A stretch of 64,000 nt of DNA from Trinickia violacea (GTDB taxonomy: Bacteria > Pseudomonadota > Gammaproteobacteria > Burkholderiales > Burkholderiaceae), in the NCBI RefSeq assembly GCF_005280735.1, contig NZ_CP040078.1:744001-808000 (forward strand), written 5' to 3'. Below are positions 45,194-53,879 of the stretch, piece by piece. Within the stretch, counting starts at the first letter, position 1; each line of letters opens with the position of its first letter. Position numbers and translations under genes: made by a program. A model generated the notes under the pieces. The model was not told the DNA's origin, made no database searches, and saw nothing but the letters and a program-made list of their open reading frames with translations.

Positions 45194-46150
45194 ATGAAAG
45201 CAAACGCGCAACGACTCATCGCCGCCCGCCTCGGCTTCGCGCTGGTCACGCTGCTGCTGGTGTCCGCTATCGTGTTCGCGATCACCGGCCTGCTGCCCGG
45301 CGACGCAGCGCAGCAGGCACTCGGCCAGGCGGCGACGCCAGAACAGGTGGAAGTCTTGCGTCACCAGTTTGGGCTTGATCAGCCCGCGCTGCAGCGCTAT
45401 TTCCAGTGGCTCTTTCATCTGGCAAGCGGCAGCTTCGGCACCTCGCTGTCGAACAACATGCCCGTGAGCGAGCTGATCGCCACGCGCCTGCCGAATACGC
45501 TCATGCTCGCAGGGCTGACGGCCGCCGTGTCGGTGCCCGTCGCACTAGCGATCGGTATCTTGTCGGCGATGTATCGTGGTTCGCTGCTCGACCGCGTGCT
45601 CAACGTGCTCACTTTGTCGACCGTCGCCGTACCCGAATTCCTCATCGCGACCATCGCTGTGCTGATCTTCGCCGTCAAGCTGCGCTGGCTGCCGGCGCTC
45701 TCGTATCTGTCGGAGGTCACGTCGTTCAGCGCACTAGTGCGTATCTATGCCATGCCCGTGATGACGCTGTGCTGCGTGATCGTGGCGCAGATGGCGCGCA
45801 TGACCCGCGCGGCGGTGCTCGATCAACTGAGTGCGTCATACGTCGAGATGGCTGTGCTCAAGGGCGCGTCGCCGGTACGCATTGTGTTGCGCGATGTGCT
45901 GCCCAACACGATCGGCCCGATCGCCAATGCGGTCGCCCTGAGTTTGTCCTACCTGTTCGGCGGCGTCGTGATCGTCGAATCGATCTTCAACTATCCGGGG
46001 CTCGCGAGCCTGATGGTCGACGCCGTGACGAATCGCGACATGCCGCTGGTGCAAGGATGCGTAATGGTGTTTTGCGCAGCGTATCTCGCGCTCGTACTCA
46101 TTGCCGACCTCTGTCAGATCATCTCCAATCCGAGGCTGCGTCAACGATGA
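45194..46150 (+). CDS. ABC transporter permease (DppB type)
   Basis: This 318-residue inner-membrane permease has six predicted helices, the N-terminal RLGFALVTLLLVSAIVFAITGLLPGD block typical of DppB/OppB, the EAA loop YVEMAVLKGASPVRIVLRDVLPNTIGPIANAVAL and GGVVIVESIFNYPGLASLMVDAV. It overlaps the next permease by ATGA. Confidence 0.93.
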   Translation: MKANAQRLIAARLGFALVTLLLVSAIVFAITGLLPGDAAQQALGQAATPEQVEVLRHQFGLDQPALQRYFQWLFHLASGSFGTSLSNNMPVSELIATRLPNTLMLAGLTAAVSVPVALAIGILSAMYRGSLLDRVLNVLTLSTVAVPEFLIATIAVLIFAVKLRWLPALSYLSEVTSFSALVRIYAMPVMTLCCVIVAQMARMTRAAVLDQLSASYVEMAVLKGASPVRIVLRDVLPNTIGPIANAVALSLSYLFGGVVIVESIFNYPGLASLMVDAVTNRDMPLVQGCVMVFCAAYLALVLIADLCQIISNPRLRQR

Positions 46151-47103
46151 ACCGACCCGACACACCCCACGCGAGGACCGTTTTTTATGCGGTGCCCGAT
46201 GAAGAAACCCCTGCTGGTACCGAAGCGTTTCAGGAGACGTCCGCCGCGGTGCCTGTTGCAAAGCGTGGTCCGCTGCGCCGTTTCGCGAGCCGCTTCTCGC
46301 TGCTTGGCCTGATAGGCCTCGTCATCGTCGTGTTCTGGCTCGGCGTCGCGTTTATCGGGCCGCTGGTTGCGCCGTACAAGGGGGGCGCGGTAACGTCGAC
46401 GGAGGTGTTCGGGGCGTATAGCGCGGCACATCTGTTCGGCACCGATTACCTGGGCCGCGATATGCTGAGTCGCGTTCTCTATGGCACGCAGTACACCGTG
46501 GGACTCGCGCTGGCATCGACGGTGCTCGCCAGTTGCATCGGCACGTTCTTCGGGCTGGTTGCTGCCGTGTCCGGGAGGTGGGTCGACGAAATACTGAGCC
46601 GACTGTTTGACGCGCTGATCTCAATTCCGAGCAAGATCCTGGCGCTCGTCATCATCGCCGCATTCGGTTCGTCGGTGCCGATGTTGATCATGGTCGCCGC
46701 GCTCGCGTACATTCCGGGTGCGTTTCGCATCTCGCGTTCCCTCGCTGTCAACCTGATGACGCTCGAATACGTGCAGGTCGCGAAAGCGCGCGGCGAAGGG
46801 CTGTTCTACATCGCGCGCGTCGAGGTGCTGCCCAACATGATTCATCCGATGCTCGCAGATTTCGGCCTGCGCTTCGTGTTCATTGTGTTGCTGCTTAGCG
46901 GCTTGAGCTTCCTTGGCCTTGGTGTGCAGCCGCCGAATGCCGACTGGGGTTCGCTGGTGCGCGAGAACATCAGCGGGCTCGCGCAAGGCGCGCCTGCCGT
47001 GCTGATGCCCGCCATTGCGATTGCAACGCTGACGGTCGGCGTGAATCTGCTGATCGACAGCCTTCGCCGTCATGGCGCGCGCGCTCATGGAGGCGGCCAA
47101 TGA
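46147..47103 (+). CDS. ABC transporter permease (DppC type)
   Basis: This 318-residue permease has a hydrophilic N-terminus of about 45 residues, then LLGLIGLVIVVFWLGVAFIGPLVAPY, HLFGTDYLGRDMLSRVLYGTQYT (the conserved GTDxxGRD of OppC/DppC), the EAA loop YVQVAKARGEGLFYIARVEVLPNMIHPML and LGLGVQPPNADWGSLV. It pairs with the preceding permease and is coupled to the ATPase gene by ATGA. Confidence 0.93.
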   Translation: MNRPDTPHARTVFYAVPDEETPAGTEAFQETSAAVPVAKRGPLRRFASRFSLLGLIGLVIVVFWLGVAFIGPLVAPYKGGAVTSTEVFGAYSAAHLFGTDYLGRDMLSRVLYGTQYTVGLALASTVLASCIGTFFGLVAAVSGRWVDEILSRLFDALISIPSKILALVIIAAFGSSVPMLIMVAALAYIPGAFRISRSLAVNLMTLEYVQVAKARGEGLFYIARVEVLPNMIHPMLADFGLRFVFIVLLLSGLSFLGLGVQPPNADWGSLVRENISGLAQGAPAVLMPAIAIATLTVGVNLLIDSLRRHGARAHGGGQ

Positions 47104-48929
47104 ACATGATCGAAGTCAAAGGCCTGCGCGTGGTAGCTGGCGAGGAGCCCGACCCGGTCGTCGAGATCGTCAAGGGTGTCGATTTCTGTGTGAAAAAAGG
47201 TGAGGTGCTCGCGCTTATCGGCGAGTCGGGGTCGGGCAAAACGACGATTGCGCTTTCGTTGCTCGGGCACGCGCGCGGCGGCTGTTCGATTGCAGGCGGC
47301 TCAGTGAAGATCGGAGGCGTCGAAGTGCTGTCACTCGATGCAGCCGGACGCCGCGCGTTGCGCGCGCGCATGGTCGCTTACGTCGCACAAAGCGCGGCCG
47401 CGGGCTTCAACCCCGCCCGCACGATTATGGACCAGGTGACGGAGCCGGCGCTGCTGCACAAGCTGATGACGCCCGCTGCCGCACGCGAGAAAGCCATCGG
47501 ACTTTTCCGCTCCCTTGCATTGCCGTCGCCCGAGACGATCGGGACACGCTATCCGCATCAGGTGTCGGGTGGCCAGTTGCAGCGGCTGATGGCTGCGATG
47601 GCGCTGATCACCGATCCCGCCGTCGTCGTTTTCGACGAACCGACGACGGCGCTCGACGTCACCACGCAGATCGAAGTGCTCGCTGCGTTCAAGAAAGTGA
47701 TCCGCGAACTGGGCACGACAGCTGTCTATGTGTCGCATGATTTGGCTGTGGTCGCGCAGATGGCGGACCGCATCGTCGTGCTCAACGGCGGCACGGTGCG
47801 CGAAAACGGCACGACGGTTCAGGTACTCGATGCGCCCGCCGACGACTACACTCGGCAGTTGCTCGCGGCGACACGCCGTCCGGAACCGGAGCTCGCGGGA
47901 CCGGCCACCGATGCGTCGCCACCGCTGCTCGAGGTGCGCAATCTGAACGCGGGTTACGGGCGCATCGACGCCAACGGTGTCCCTGCTGTATGTGTGCTCG
48001 ACAACGTGAGTCTGCGTATTGCGCGCGGCAGTGCGCTTGGCGTGATTGGCGAATCGGGTTCAGGCAAGACAACACTGGCGCGCGTGGTGGCGGGTCTCGT
48101 CGATCGTGCCCGCGGTGAAGTGCTGCTCGACGGCAAGCTGCTCCCAGCGAAGCTGTCAGAGCGCACACTCGACCAGTACCGGCGGGTGCAAATCGTGTTC
48201 CAGAACGCGGATACGGCGCTCAATCCGAGCCGCACGATCGCCGATATTCTCGCGCGGCCGATGAACTTCTATCACGGCCTGCGCGGCGCGGCGGCGCACA
48301 AGCGGATGCTCGAACTGCTCGATCTGGTGAAACTTCCGGCATCTATTGCGAAGCGCCAGCCCGGCGGTCTGTCGGGCGGCCAGAAGCAGCGCGTAAATCT
48401 GGCACGTGCGCTTGCGGCCGACCCCGCGTTGATTCTCTGCGACGAAGTCACCTCCGCACTGGATACCGTGGTTGGCGCGGCAATCCTGGATCTGCTCGCA
48501 GAACTGCGGCGCGAGCTGGGGGTGTCGTACATGTTCATCAGCCACGACATTTCGACGGTTCGCGCAATCTGCGATGACGTAATGGTGCTCTATGCCGGTC
48601 AATGCGTGGAAGCCGGCCAGCGCGATGTGCTGGCCGCGCCACCCCACCATCCGTACACGGGGCTGCTGGTCGATTCCGTGCCCGCGCTGCGCCCGGGCTG
48701 GCTCGACTCGCGGCGCGCGCTCACAGGCGGGCCCTTGCCGTCGATGGGGCCCGCCAGCGAGTCGGCTGAGCTTTGCAGTTTTCGCGCGCGTTGTCCTATG
48801 CGCATCGACGGCAAATGCAACGTCACGCCCCCGTCTGCCACGAAGCTCCCTTCCGGCGCTGTGATCCTTTGCCATCGCTCTGCCGCGGAACTCGCGCTCG
48901 CGCAGAAAGCCGATCCGGTGACCGCATGA
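47100..48929 (+). CDS. ABC transporter ATP-binding protein, fused DppD-DppF pair
   Basis: This 609-residue protein has two ATPase domains in one chain. Domain 1 has Walker A GESGSGKTT, signature VSGGQLQRLMAAMAL and Walker B VVVFDEPTTALD. Domain 2 (about 270-600) has GESGSGKTTLARVVAG, LSGGQKQRVNLARALAADPALILCDEVTSALD. The oligopeptide C-terminal region has the Cys-rich CSFRARCPMRIDGKC that commonly binds an Fe-S cluster in DppD/F. The fusion replaces two separate subunits and is common in proteobacterial peptide transporters. The next gene starts within its stop (ATGA). Confidence 0.92.
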   Translation: MNMIEVKGLRVVAGEEPDPVVEIVKGVDFCVKKGEVLALIGESGSGKTTIALSLLGHARGGCSIAGGSVKIGGVEVLSLDAAGRRALRARMVAYVAQSAAAGFNPARTIMDQVTEPALLHKLMTPAAAREKAIGLFRSLALPSPETIGTRYPHQVSGGQLQRLMAAMALITDPAVVVFDEPTTALDVTTQIEVLAAFKKVIRELGTTAVYVSHDLAVVAQMADRIVVLNGGTVRENGTTVQVLDAPADDYTRQLLAATRRPEPELAGPATDASPPLLEVRNLNAGYGRIDANGVPAVCVLDNVSLRIARGSALGVIGESGSGKTTLARVVAGLVDRARGEVLLDGKLLPAKLSERTLDQYRRVQIVFQNADTALNPSRTIADILARPMNFYHGLRGAAAHKRMLELLDLVKLPASIAKRQPGGLSGGQKQRVNLARALAADPALILCDEVTSALDTVVGAAILDLLAELRRELGVSYMFISHDISTVRAICDDVMVLYAGQCVEAGQRDVLAAPPHHPYTGLLVDSVPALRPGWLDSRRALTGGPLPSMGPASESAELCSFRARCPMRIDGKCNVTPPSATKLPSGAVILCHRSAAELALAQKADPVTA

Positions 48930-49246
48930 CCGCGCGTTTCGTGAGAGTCGCGGAGACAGCGCGCAAGACCTTTGAAATAGCCGTCGACGGGGATACCGTT
49001 CAGGCGGCCGAAGGCGACATGCTGCTGGTTGCGCTATTGACGGCGCAAGACACGTTGCGTGATTCCGAGTTCGGCGATGGCCGCCGGGCGGGCTTCTGCC
49101 TGATGGGAGCGTGCCAGGACTGCTGGGTCTGGACCGCGCAGGGCGAGCGCGTACGGTCGTGCACGACGCCTGCGATGCCAGGCATGTCGATCATCACGCG
49201 GGTCGAGCTAGTCGGGGAGGGCGTATGGCCACGACTGCAGAAGTAA
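48926..49246 (+). CDS. (2Fe-2S) small subunit of opine/amino-acid dehydrogenase (HcnA/OoxA-C type)
   Basis: This 106-residue ferredoxin-like protein has Cys ligands C58, C63, C66 and C79 (GFCLMGACQDCWVWT, RVRSCTTP), the Fer2_4 pattern of small subunits in hydrogen cyanide synthase HcnA, opine oxidases and the hydroxyproline dehydrogenase gamma subunits. It transfers electrons within a heterotrimer. It is coupled to the ABC ATPase by ATGA and overlaps the next gene by 22 nt. Confidence 0.9.
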   Translation: MTARFVRVAETARKTFEIAVDGDTVQAAEGDMLLVALLTAQDTLRDSEFGDGRRAGFCLMGACQDCWVWTAQGERVRSCTTPAMPGMSIITRVELVGEGVWPRLQK

Positions 49247-50628
49247 AGCGCCCAATAGTCGTAGTCATTGGCGCCGGACCGGCGGGTGTGCGTGCCGCTC
49301 AGGCGCTGGTCGAAGCGGGGCTGCGTCCTACAGTGATCGATGAAGGGCGCCGCGACGGTGGCCAGATCTATCGGCGCCAGCCCGAAGGCTTCTCGCGCTC
49401 ATACGAAATGCTGTATGGCACCGAGGCCACGCGGGCGGCGTCCTTGCATCGCGACTTCGATGCGCTGCGCGCGCAGATCGACTATCTGCCTGATACGCTC
49501 GTGTGGAATATCGGCCCAAATGCTGTGCACGTCGTAAGCGGCACGCGTTATCGGCAGATCGCGTTCGATTCGCTGATCATCTGCAGTGGCGCAACCGATC
49601 GCCTGATGCCTGTTCCTGGCTGGCATTTCGCGGGCACCTACGCTCTGGGGGGCGCACAGGTCGCGCTGAAGTCTCAGGGCTGCGCTATTGGGGCGCGAGT
49701 TGTAATGATGGGGACAGGGCCGCTGCTGTATCTGGTGGCCGCGCAGTACGTCAAGGCGGGCGCAACGGTGAGCGCCGTGCTCGATACATCTACATTCGCG
49801 CAACGATTGCGCGCGTTGCCCCAGTTGCTCGCGGTGCCTTCGACATTGAGCAAGGGCATCGCGCTGATGCGTGCCTTGCGCCGTGCCCGCGTGCCGGTTC
49901 GGCGCGGCGTGACACCTCTCGCAATCAGTGGTTCGCCAGAGCATGGCGTAACCGGCGTTCGCGTCAAGCTTGCCAACGGCGAGACGTTCGACGTGGCGTG
50001 CGAAGCCGTCGCGCTCGGCTATCACCTGCGTCCGGAAACGCAGCTTGCCGATCTCGCCGGCTGCAGCTTCCGTTTCGATGCTGGAACGCGGACATGGCTT
50101 CCCGAGATCGACGAGGACGGCCGCAGCAGCGTCACGGGAATCTATCTGGCGGGCGACGGGGCACGCGTGCGCGGAGCTGACGCCGCCGAGCACGCGGGTC
50201 GGCTCGCCGCACTGGCCGCACTGCATGACGTGGGTATCGAACGGCAGGGCGCCGCCAAGCTGCGCGCCGAGCTCGCGCGCTTGACGCGCTTCGCGGCCGG
50301 CTTGCGCGCGGCGTTTCCGTGGCCCGCCCGTTTCGCGGCGGCGCTGCCCGACGACACCATCATATGCCGCTGTGAGGCAATCACGGCAGGCGAATTGCGG
50401 CATGTCGTTCGTGCGATGGGCGCGACGGAAGCGAACCGCGCGAAGGCGTTTTCACGCGTCGGCATGGGCCGCTGCCAGGGGCGGTACTGCTCGCACGCAG
50501 GTGCTGAAGTCATCGCAGCCGAAGCGCGCGTGCCATTGGAAGCAGTCGGGCGATTGCGTGGTCAGGCGCCCGTCAAGCCGCTGCCTATGGCGCTTGAAGC
50601 GGAGCCCAAAATGGAGGACGTACGATGA
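49225..50628 (+). CDS. FAD/NAD-linked large subunit of opine/amino-acid dehydrogenase (HcnB/OoxA type)
   Basis: This 467-residue flavoprotein has FAD motif IVVVIGAGPAGVRAAQALVEAG (11-32), a pyridine-nucleotide-like second Rossmann motif GARVVMMGTGPLLYLVAAQYVKAGA, GIYLAGDGARVRGADAAEHAGRLAA, and a C-terminal BFD-like [2Fe-2S] region (IICRCEAITAGELRH, GMGRCQGRYCSHAG). This is the arrangement of HcnB, OoxA and LhpF-type subunits. It probably passes electrons from the small FAD subunit to the respiratory chain. GGGGAGG precedes ATG 49225. The following subunit is coupled by ATGA. Confidence 0.9.
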   Translation: MATTAEVKRPIVVVIGAGPAGVRAAQALVEAGLRPTVIDEGRRDGGQIYRRQPEGFSRSYEMLYGTEATRAASLHRDFDALRAQIDYLPDTLVWNIGPNAVHVVSGTRYRQIAFDSLIICSGATDRLMPVPGWHFAGTYALGGAQVALKSQGCAIGARVVMMGTGPLLYLVAAQYVKAGATVSAVLDTSTFAQRLRALPQLLAVPSTLSKGIALMRALRRARVPVRRGVTPLAISGSPEHGVTGVRVKLANGETFDVACEAVALGYHLRPETQLADLAGCSFRFDAGTRTWLPEIDEDGRSSVTGIYLAGDGARVRGADAAEHAGRLAALAALHDVGIERQGAAKLRAELARLTRFAAGLRAAFPWPARFAAALPDDTIICRCEAITAGELRHVVRAMGATEANRAKAFSRVGMGRCQGRYCSHAGAEVIAAEARVPLEAVGRLRGQAPVKPLPMALEAEPKMEDVR

Positions 50629-51791
50629 ACCGATACGCCGATGTGATTGTTATTGGCGGCGGCATCATGGGTGCGTCGACGGCTTTCTTCCTGCGCAGGC
50701 GCATGCGATCGGTCATCCTGATCGAACGCGGCCTGATCGGACAGCAGGCGAGCGGCACAAACTTTGGTGGTGTGCGTCGGCAGGGTCGATCTTTGCCGCA
50801 GCTTGCAATAGCCAATCGCGCGCTGGATATCTGGTACCGCACCCGGGAACTGCTGGAAGAGGACGTTGAATTTCTGCCCTCTGGTCACACGCGGGTTTGC
50901 TACCACGCGCATGATGCTGAATATTTTCACCGTTATGCCGATGAGGCGCGTGCGTTTGGCTTGGACCTCGACGTGCTGGAGGGTGAAGCCATGTTCAGGC
51001 GCTTCCCTTTTCTGGGGCGAGAAGTTCTGGCCGCTTCCATATCACCGCTCGACGGGCATGCCAATCCGCGGATCGCATCACCAGCGTTCGCGCGCGCTGC
51101 CATGCGGCTCGGCGCACAGATCGTCGAAAATACCGACATCGTGAGCGTAGAGAAGGACGGCGCTGAGTTTCGGGTACAGAGCGGGGCAGGTGAAACCTAT
51201 CGCGCAGCGAGGGTGGTTATCTGTGCGGGCGCGTGGGCGAACGCGCTCACCCAACAGTTCGGCGAGCCTGTGCCGATGACGGCGCGTGGTCCCCAGATGG
51301 CCGTCACGGAGCCGGTACCCTATGTATTTCGCTCATCGATGGGCGTCTATACGTCGATCAAGGAAGAGAGCGTCTATTTCCGGCAGATCCCGCGAGGCAA
51401 CATCGTGCTCGGCGGCGGCCCGCCAGGTCCCGCCGATGCCGTCACGCGAAGGGCGTCTGTACTGCCGGAAAACACGGTGCAACAGTTGGCGCAGTTCCGT
51501 CGTCTTGCGCCCGCGCTGGCCCACCTGAACGTCATCCGCGTTTGGAGTGGCGTCGAGGGTTACCTTGCCGACGGGGAACCGGTGATCGGTCCAAGTTCGA
51601 AGGTGGACGGTCTTTTCTACGCATTTGGGTTCAGTGGCTCAGGGTTTCAGATCGGACCAGGCGTGGGGGAAACGCTCGCGGAGTTGATCGATACCGGGCG
51701 CACCCCGATCCCGCTCGACACATACTCGATCGATCGGTTTGCCGCGCTACCTGCCACTGATGCACCCGCAGCCATCCAGTGCGACGCCTGA
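50625..51791 (+). CDS. FAD-dependent catalytic subunit of opine/amino-acid dehydrogenase (HcnC/OoxB type)
   Basis: This 388-residue DAO-fold protein has ADVIVIGGGIMGASTAFFLRRR (5-26), GTNFGGVRRQGRSLPQLAIANRAL, SPLDGHANPRIASPAFARAA, RVVICAGAWANALTQQFGEPVPM and GLFYAFGFSGSGFQIGPGVGETLAELI. It is the subunit that removes hydride from the N-substituted amino acid in opine oxidases, glycine in HCN synthase, or D-hydroxyproline in Lhp enzymes. Which substrate applies here cannot be read from the sequence. It is the last gene of the operon started at 41510; no terminator is obvious. Confidence 0.9.
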   Translation: MNRYADVIVIGGGIMGASTAFFLRRRMRSVILIERGLIGQQASGTNFGGVRRQGRSLPQLAIANRALDIWYRTRELLEEDVEFLPSGHTRVCYHAHDAEYFHRYADEARAFGLDLDVLEGEAMFRRFPFLGREVLAASISPLDGHANPRIASPAFARAAMRLGAQIVENTDIVSVEKDGAEFRVQSGAGETYRAARVVICAGAWANALTQQFGEPVPMTARGPQMAVTEPVPYVFRSSMGVYTSIKEESVYFRQIPRGNIVLGGGPPGPADAVTRRASVLPENTVQQLAQFRRLAPALAHLNVIRVWSGVEGYLADGEPVIGPSSKVDGLFYAFGFSGSGFQIGPGVGETLAELIDTGRTPIPLDTYSIDRFAALPATDAPAAIQCDA

Positions 51792-51974
51792 CCGGCCAGA
51801 CGCTCCACTCAACGGAATGAAGGAAGGCTGGTCTTCGCTGCCACGCGCCTTTTTGTGATGCGACCGCCAACGCACGAGGCTGACGATTCGATAAGAGACA
51901 TTGTCCGCCAGCCACGTCTTTCACCCGAAGAGATCACGGGAACAAAGGTTAGTTATCCAATACAGAGTCTATAA

Positions 51975-53747
51975 ATGTTATCGTCCATTCGCGCGCGCGT
52001 TGTTTGTGCTTGCGTAGCTCTTGTGGTTCTTTCAGTTGTCTCCAGTACCGCGACTAACTATTTCATCGCTAAGGCGAGCAATGAGGAGGAGATTGACCGC
52101 AACTTGAGCTCTGACGTAGATAACCATGCTGTCGTTATCGGCGAGTGGGTCGCCTCGAAGGCCCGAATGATTTCGTCGCTGCAGGACGTTGCTCTGACGT
52201 CCGACCCGGTGCCAATGCTTAAGCAGGTTGCTATGGCGGGAGGATTCTGGGATATCGGCGTCGGCTATCCGAACAAGACGGCCAAGTTCACTGATTGGCC
52301 CAACATTCCGTCCACCTACGATCCCACCAGTCGCCCCTGGTACAGGGATGCCGTGCGGGCCGGAAAGCCGATTGCCACACCCTACGTCAGCGTCAGCGGG
52401 GCGTTGCTGGTTGCGTTTGCGGTACCCGTGGTGCGCGATGGTGTGCTGAAGGCTGTGGTCGTGGGGGATGTGGCGTTAGACAGCGTGGTTGCGAACGTAA
52501 AATCGATTCATCCGACTCCGACGAGTTTCGGCATGTTGATCGATAACGGCGGCCGGGTCATTGCGCATCCGGACCGGAAGCTCACATTCAAGCCTGTTAC
52601 TGATCTCACACCGGATTTCGACAGAGTCACTACCACTCCGTTTGCGGTCACGATCAATGATAAGACGAAGCTAATACGCACACAGTCGGTGCCAGGAACC
52701 GATTGGCGCGTTGTTATCGCTCTCGACAAGTCTGAAGCGACTGCAGGAACGCGGTCGCTATTGACTGCGTCACTCGTGTCCCTCATCGTCATCGTCGGCA
52801 TCGCATCGCTAATCGTTGGCGTTATAACGACGACCGCGTTCCGCCGCCTTAGACATGTCTGCGACGCGATGGCGGCTATCGGTTCGGGTGATGGTGATCT
52901 GACTCAGCGCTTGCCGGCCGATGGGCGCGACGAGGTGGGTGACATCGCACGCTCGTTTAACAACTTCGGAGAGAAACTGCAAAGCGTAATGCTGCAGATT
53001 CGCGACGCAAGCGAATCGGTGCGCACGGCTGCTAACGAAATCGCAACCGCAAGCCACGACCTTTCGTCCCGTACAGAGTCTGCCGCGGGGAGCCTGCAGC
53101 AAACGGCCGCATCGATGGATGAAATTACCGGGATTGTAGATCAGTCAACCGCGGCGGCCCGCGAGGCCGACGAGCGTTCGGCCGGCGCTGCGAAGATCGC
53201 TTCGCATGGTGGCCAGTTAATGGCTAATGTAGTCACGACAATGGCGAGGATTGAGAAAGCGTCCGACCGGATAGGCGAGATCATCGGCGTGATCGACGGC
53301 ATTGCCTTCCAGACTAATCTCCTCGCGCTCAACGCTGCTGTCGAGGCCGCGCGAGCAGGCGAGCAAGGCCGTGGCTTTGCAGTCGTCGCGCAGGAGGTGC
53401 GCAGCCTCGCCCAGCGCAGCGCGCAGGCTGCGCGCGAAGTTAAGGAACTCGTCGAGTCTACGGTAGCAAGCGTTGCAGCGGGCTCGGTGCAGGTGCGTCA
53501 GGCGGGTGAGACGATGAGCGAGATTGTCACTAATGTGACGGAGGTCAAAACGATTATCTCGGGGATCACGCGTGCGGCCAACGAACAGACACGCGGGATT
53601 CAGGAAGTCAATCGCGCGGTCACACAGCTCGATAGGATGGTGCAGCAGAACGCAGCGCTCGTCGAACGGTCGGCAGCGGCAGCAACCGTCTTGCAGACTC
53701 AGGCTAACTCGTTGGCATCTACCATCGAACAGTTCAAGGTCGCATAA
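51975..53747 (+). CDS. Methyl-accepting chemotaxis protein with dCache domain of amino-acid type
   Basis: This 590-residue chemoreceptor has TM1 (about 8-30), periplasmic dCache (31-270), TM2 (about 272-295), HAMP (FRRLRHVCDAMAAIGSGDGDLTQRL) and a class 36H-like signalling domain with the invariant tip IAFQTNLLALNAAVEAARAGEQGRG and VAQEVRSLAQRSAQAAREVK. In the dCache, Y115, R120, W122, Y123 and D165 (STYDPTSRPWYRDA, VVVGDVALD) reproduce the spacing of the dCache_1AA amino-acid-binding motif (Y-x4-R-x-W-Y ... D). No CheR-docking pentapeptide is seen at the C-terminus. It lies just behind the transporter/oxidase operon, pointing to taxis towards the same substrate. Confidence 0.93.
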   Translation: MLSSIRARVVCACVALVVLSVVSSTATNYFIAKASNEEEIDRNLSSDVDNHAVVIGEWVASKARMISSLQDVALTSDPVPMLKQVAMAGGFWDIGVGYPNKTAKFTDWPNIPSTYDPTSRPWYRDAVRAGKPIATPYVSVSGALLVAFAVPVVRDGVLKAVVVGDVALDSVVANVKSIHPTPTSFGMLIDNGGRVIAHPDRKLTFKPVTDLTPDFDRVTTTPFAVTINDKTKLIRTQSVPGTDWRVVIALDKSEATAGTRSLLTASLVSLIVIVGIASLIVGVITTTAFRRLRHVCDAMAAIGSGDGDLTQRLPADGRDEVGDIARSFNNFGEKLQSVMLQIRDASESVRTAANEIATASHDLSSRTESAAGSLQQTAASMDEITGIVDQSTAAAREADERSAGAAKIASHGGQLMANVVTTMARIEKASDRIGEIIGVIDGIAFQTNLLALNAAVEAARAGEQGRGFAVVAQEVRSLAQRSAQAAREVKELVESTVASVAAGSVQVRQAGETMSEIVTNVTEVKTIISGITRAANEQTRGIQEVNRAVTQLDRMVQQNAALVERSAAAATVLQTQANSLASTIEQFKVA

Positions 53748-53879
53748 AAGAGGCGGGGGCGACGGCTTAGTCGAGAAATTTCTCGCGCTTTCTGCTTCTC
53801 TGACTACGCGTAGCGGGACTTCAGTCACACCGTGCCGGCTATCTTGTCGTCCGGCGACAGCGGGGCACAATCCGGAATG

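Noticed and set aside
48926..51791. Hydrogen cyanide synthase HcnABC
   Set aside because: The subunit plan is the same, but the genes are embedded behind a peptide-type ABC transporter and an amine oxidase, which fits opine or amino-acid dehydrogenases better.
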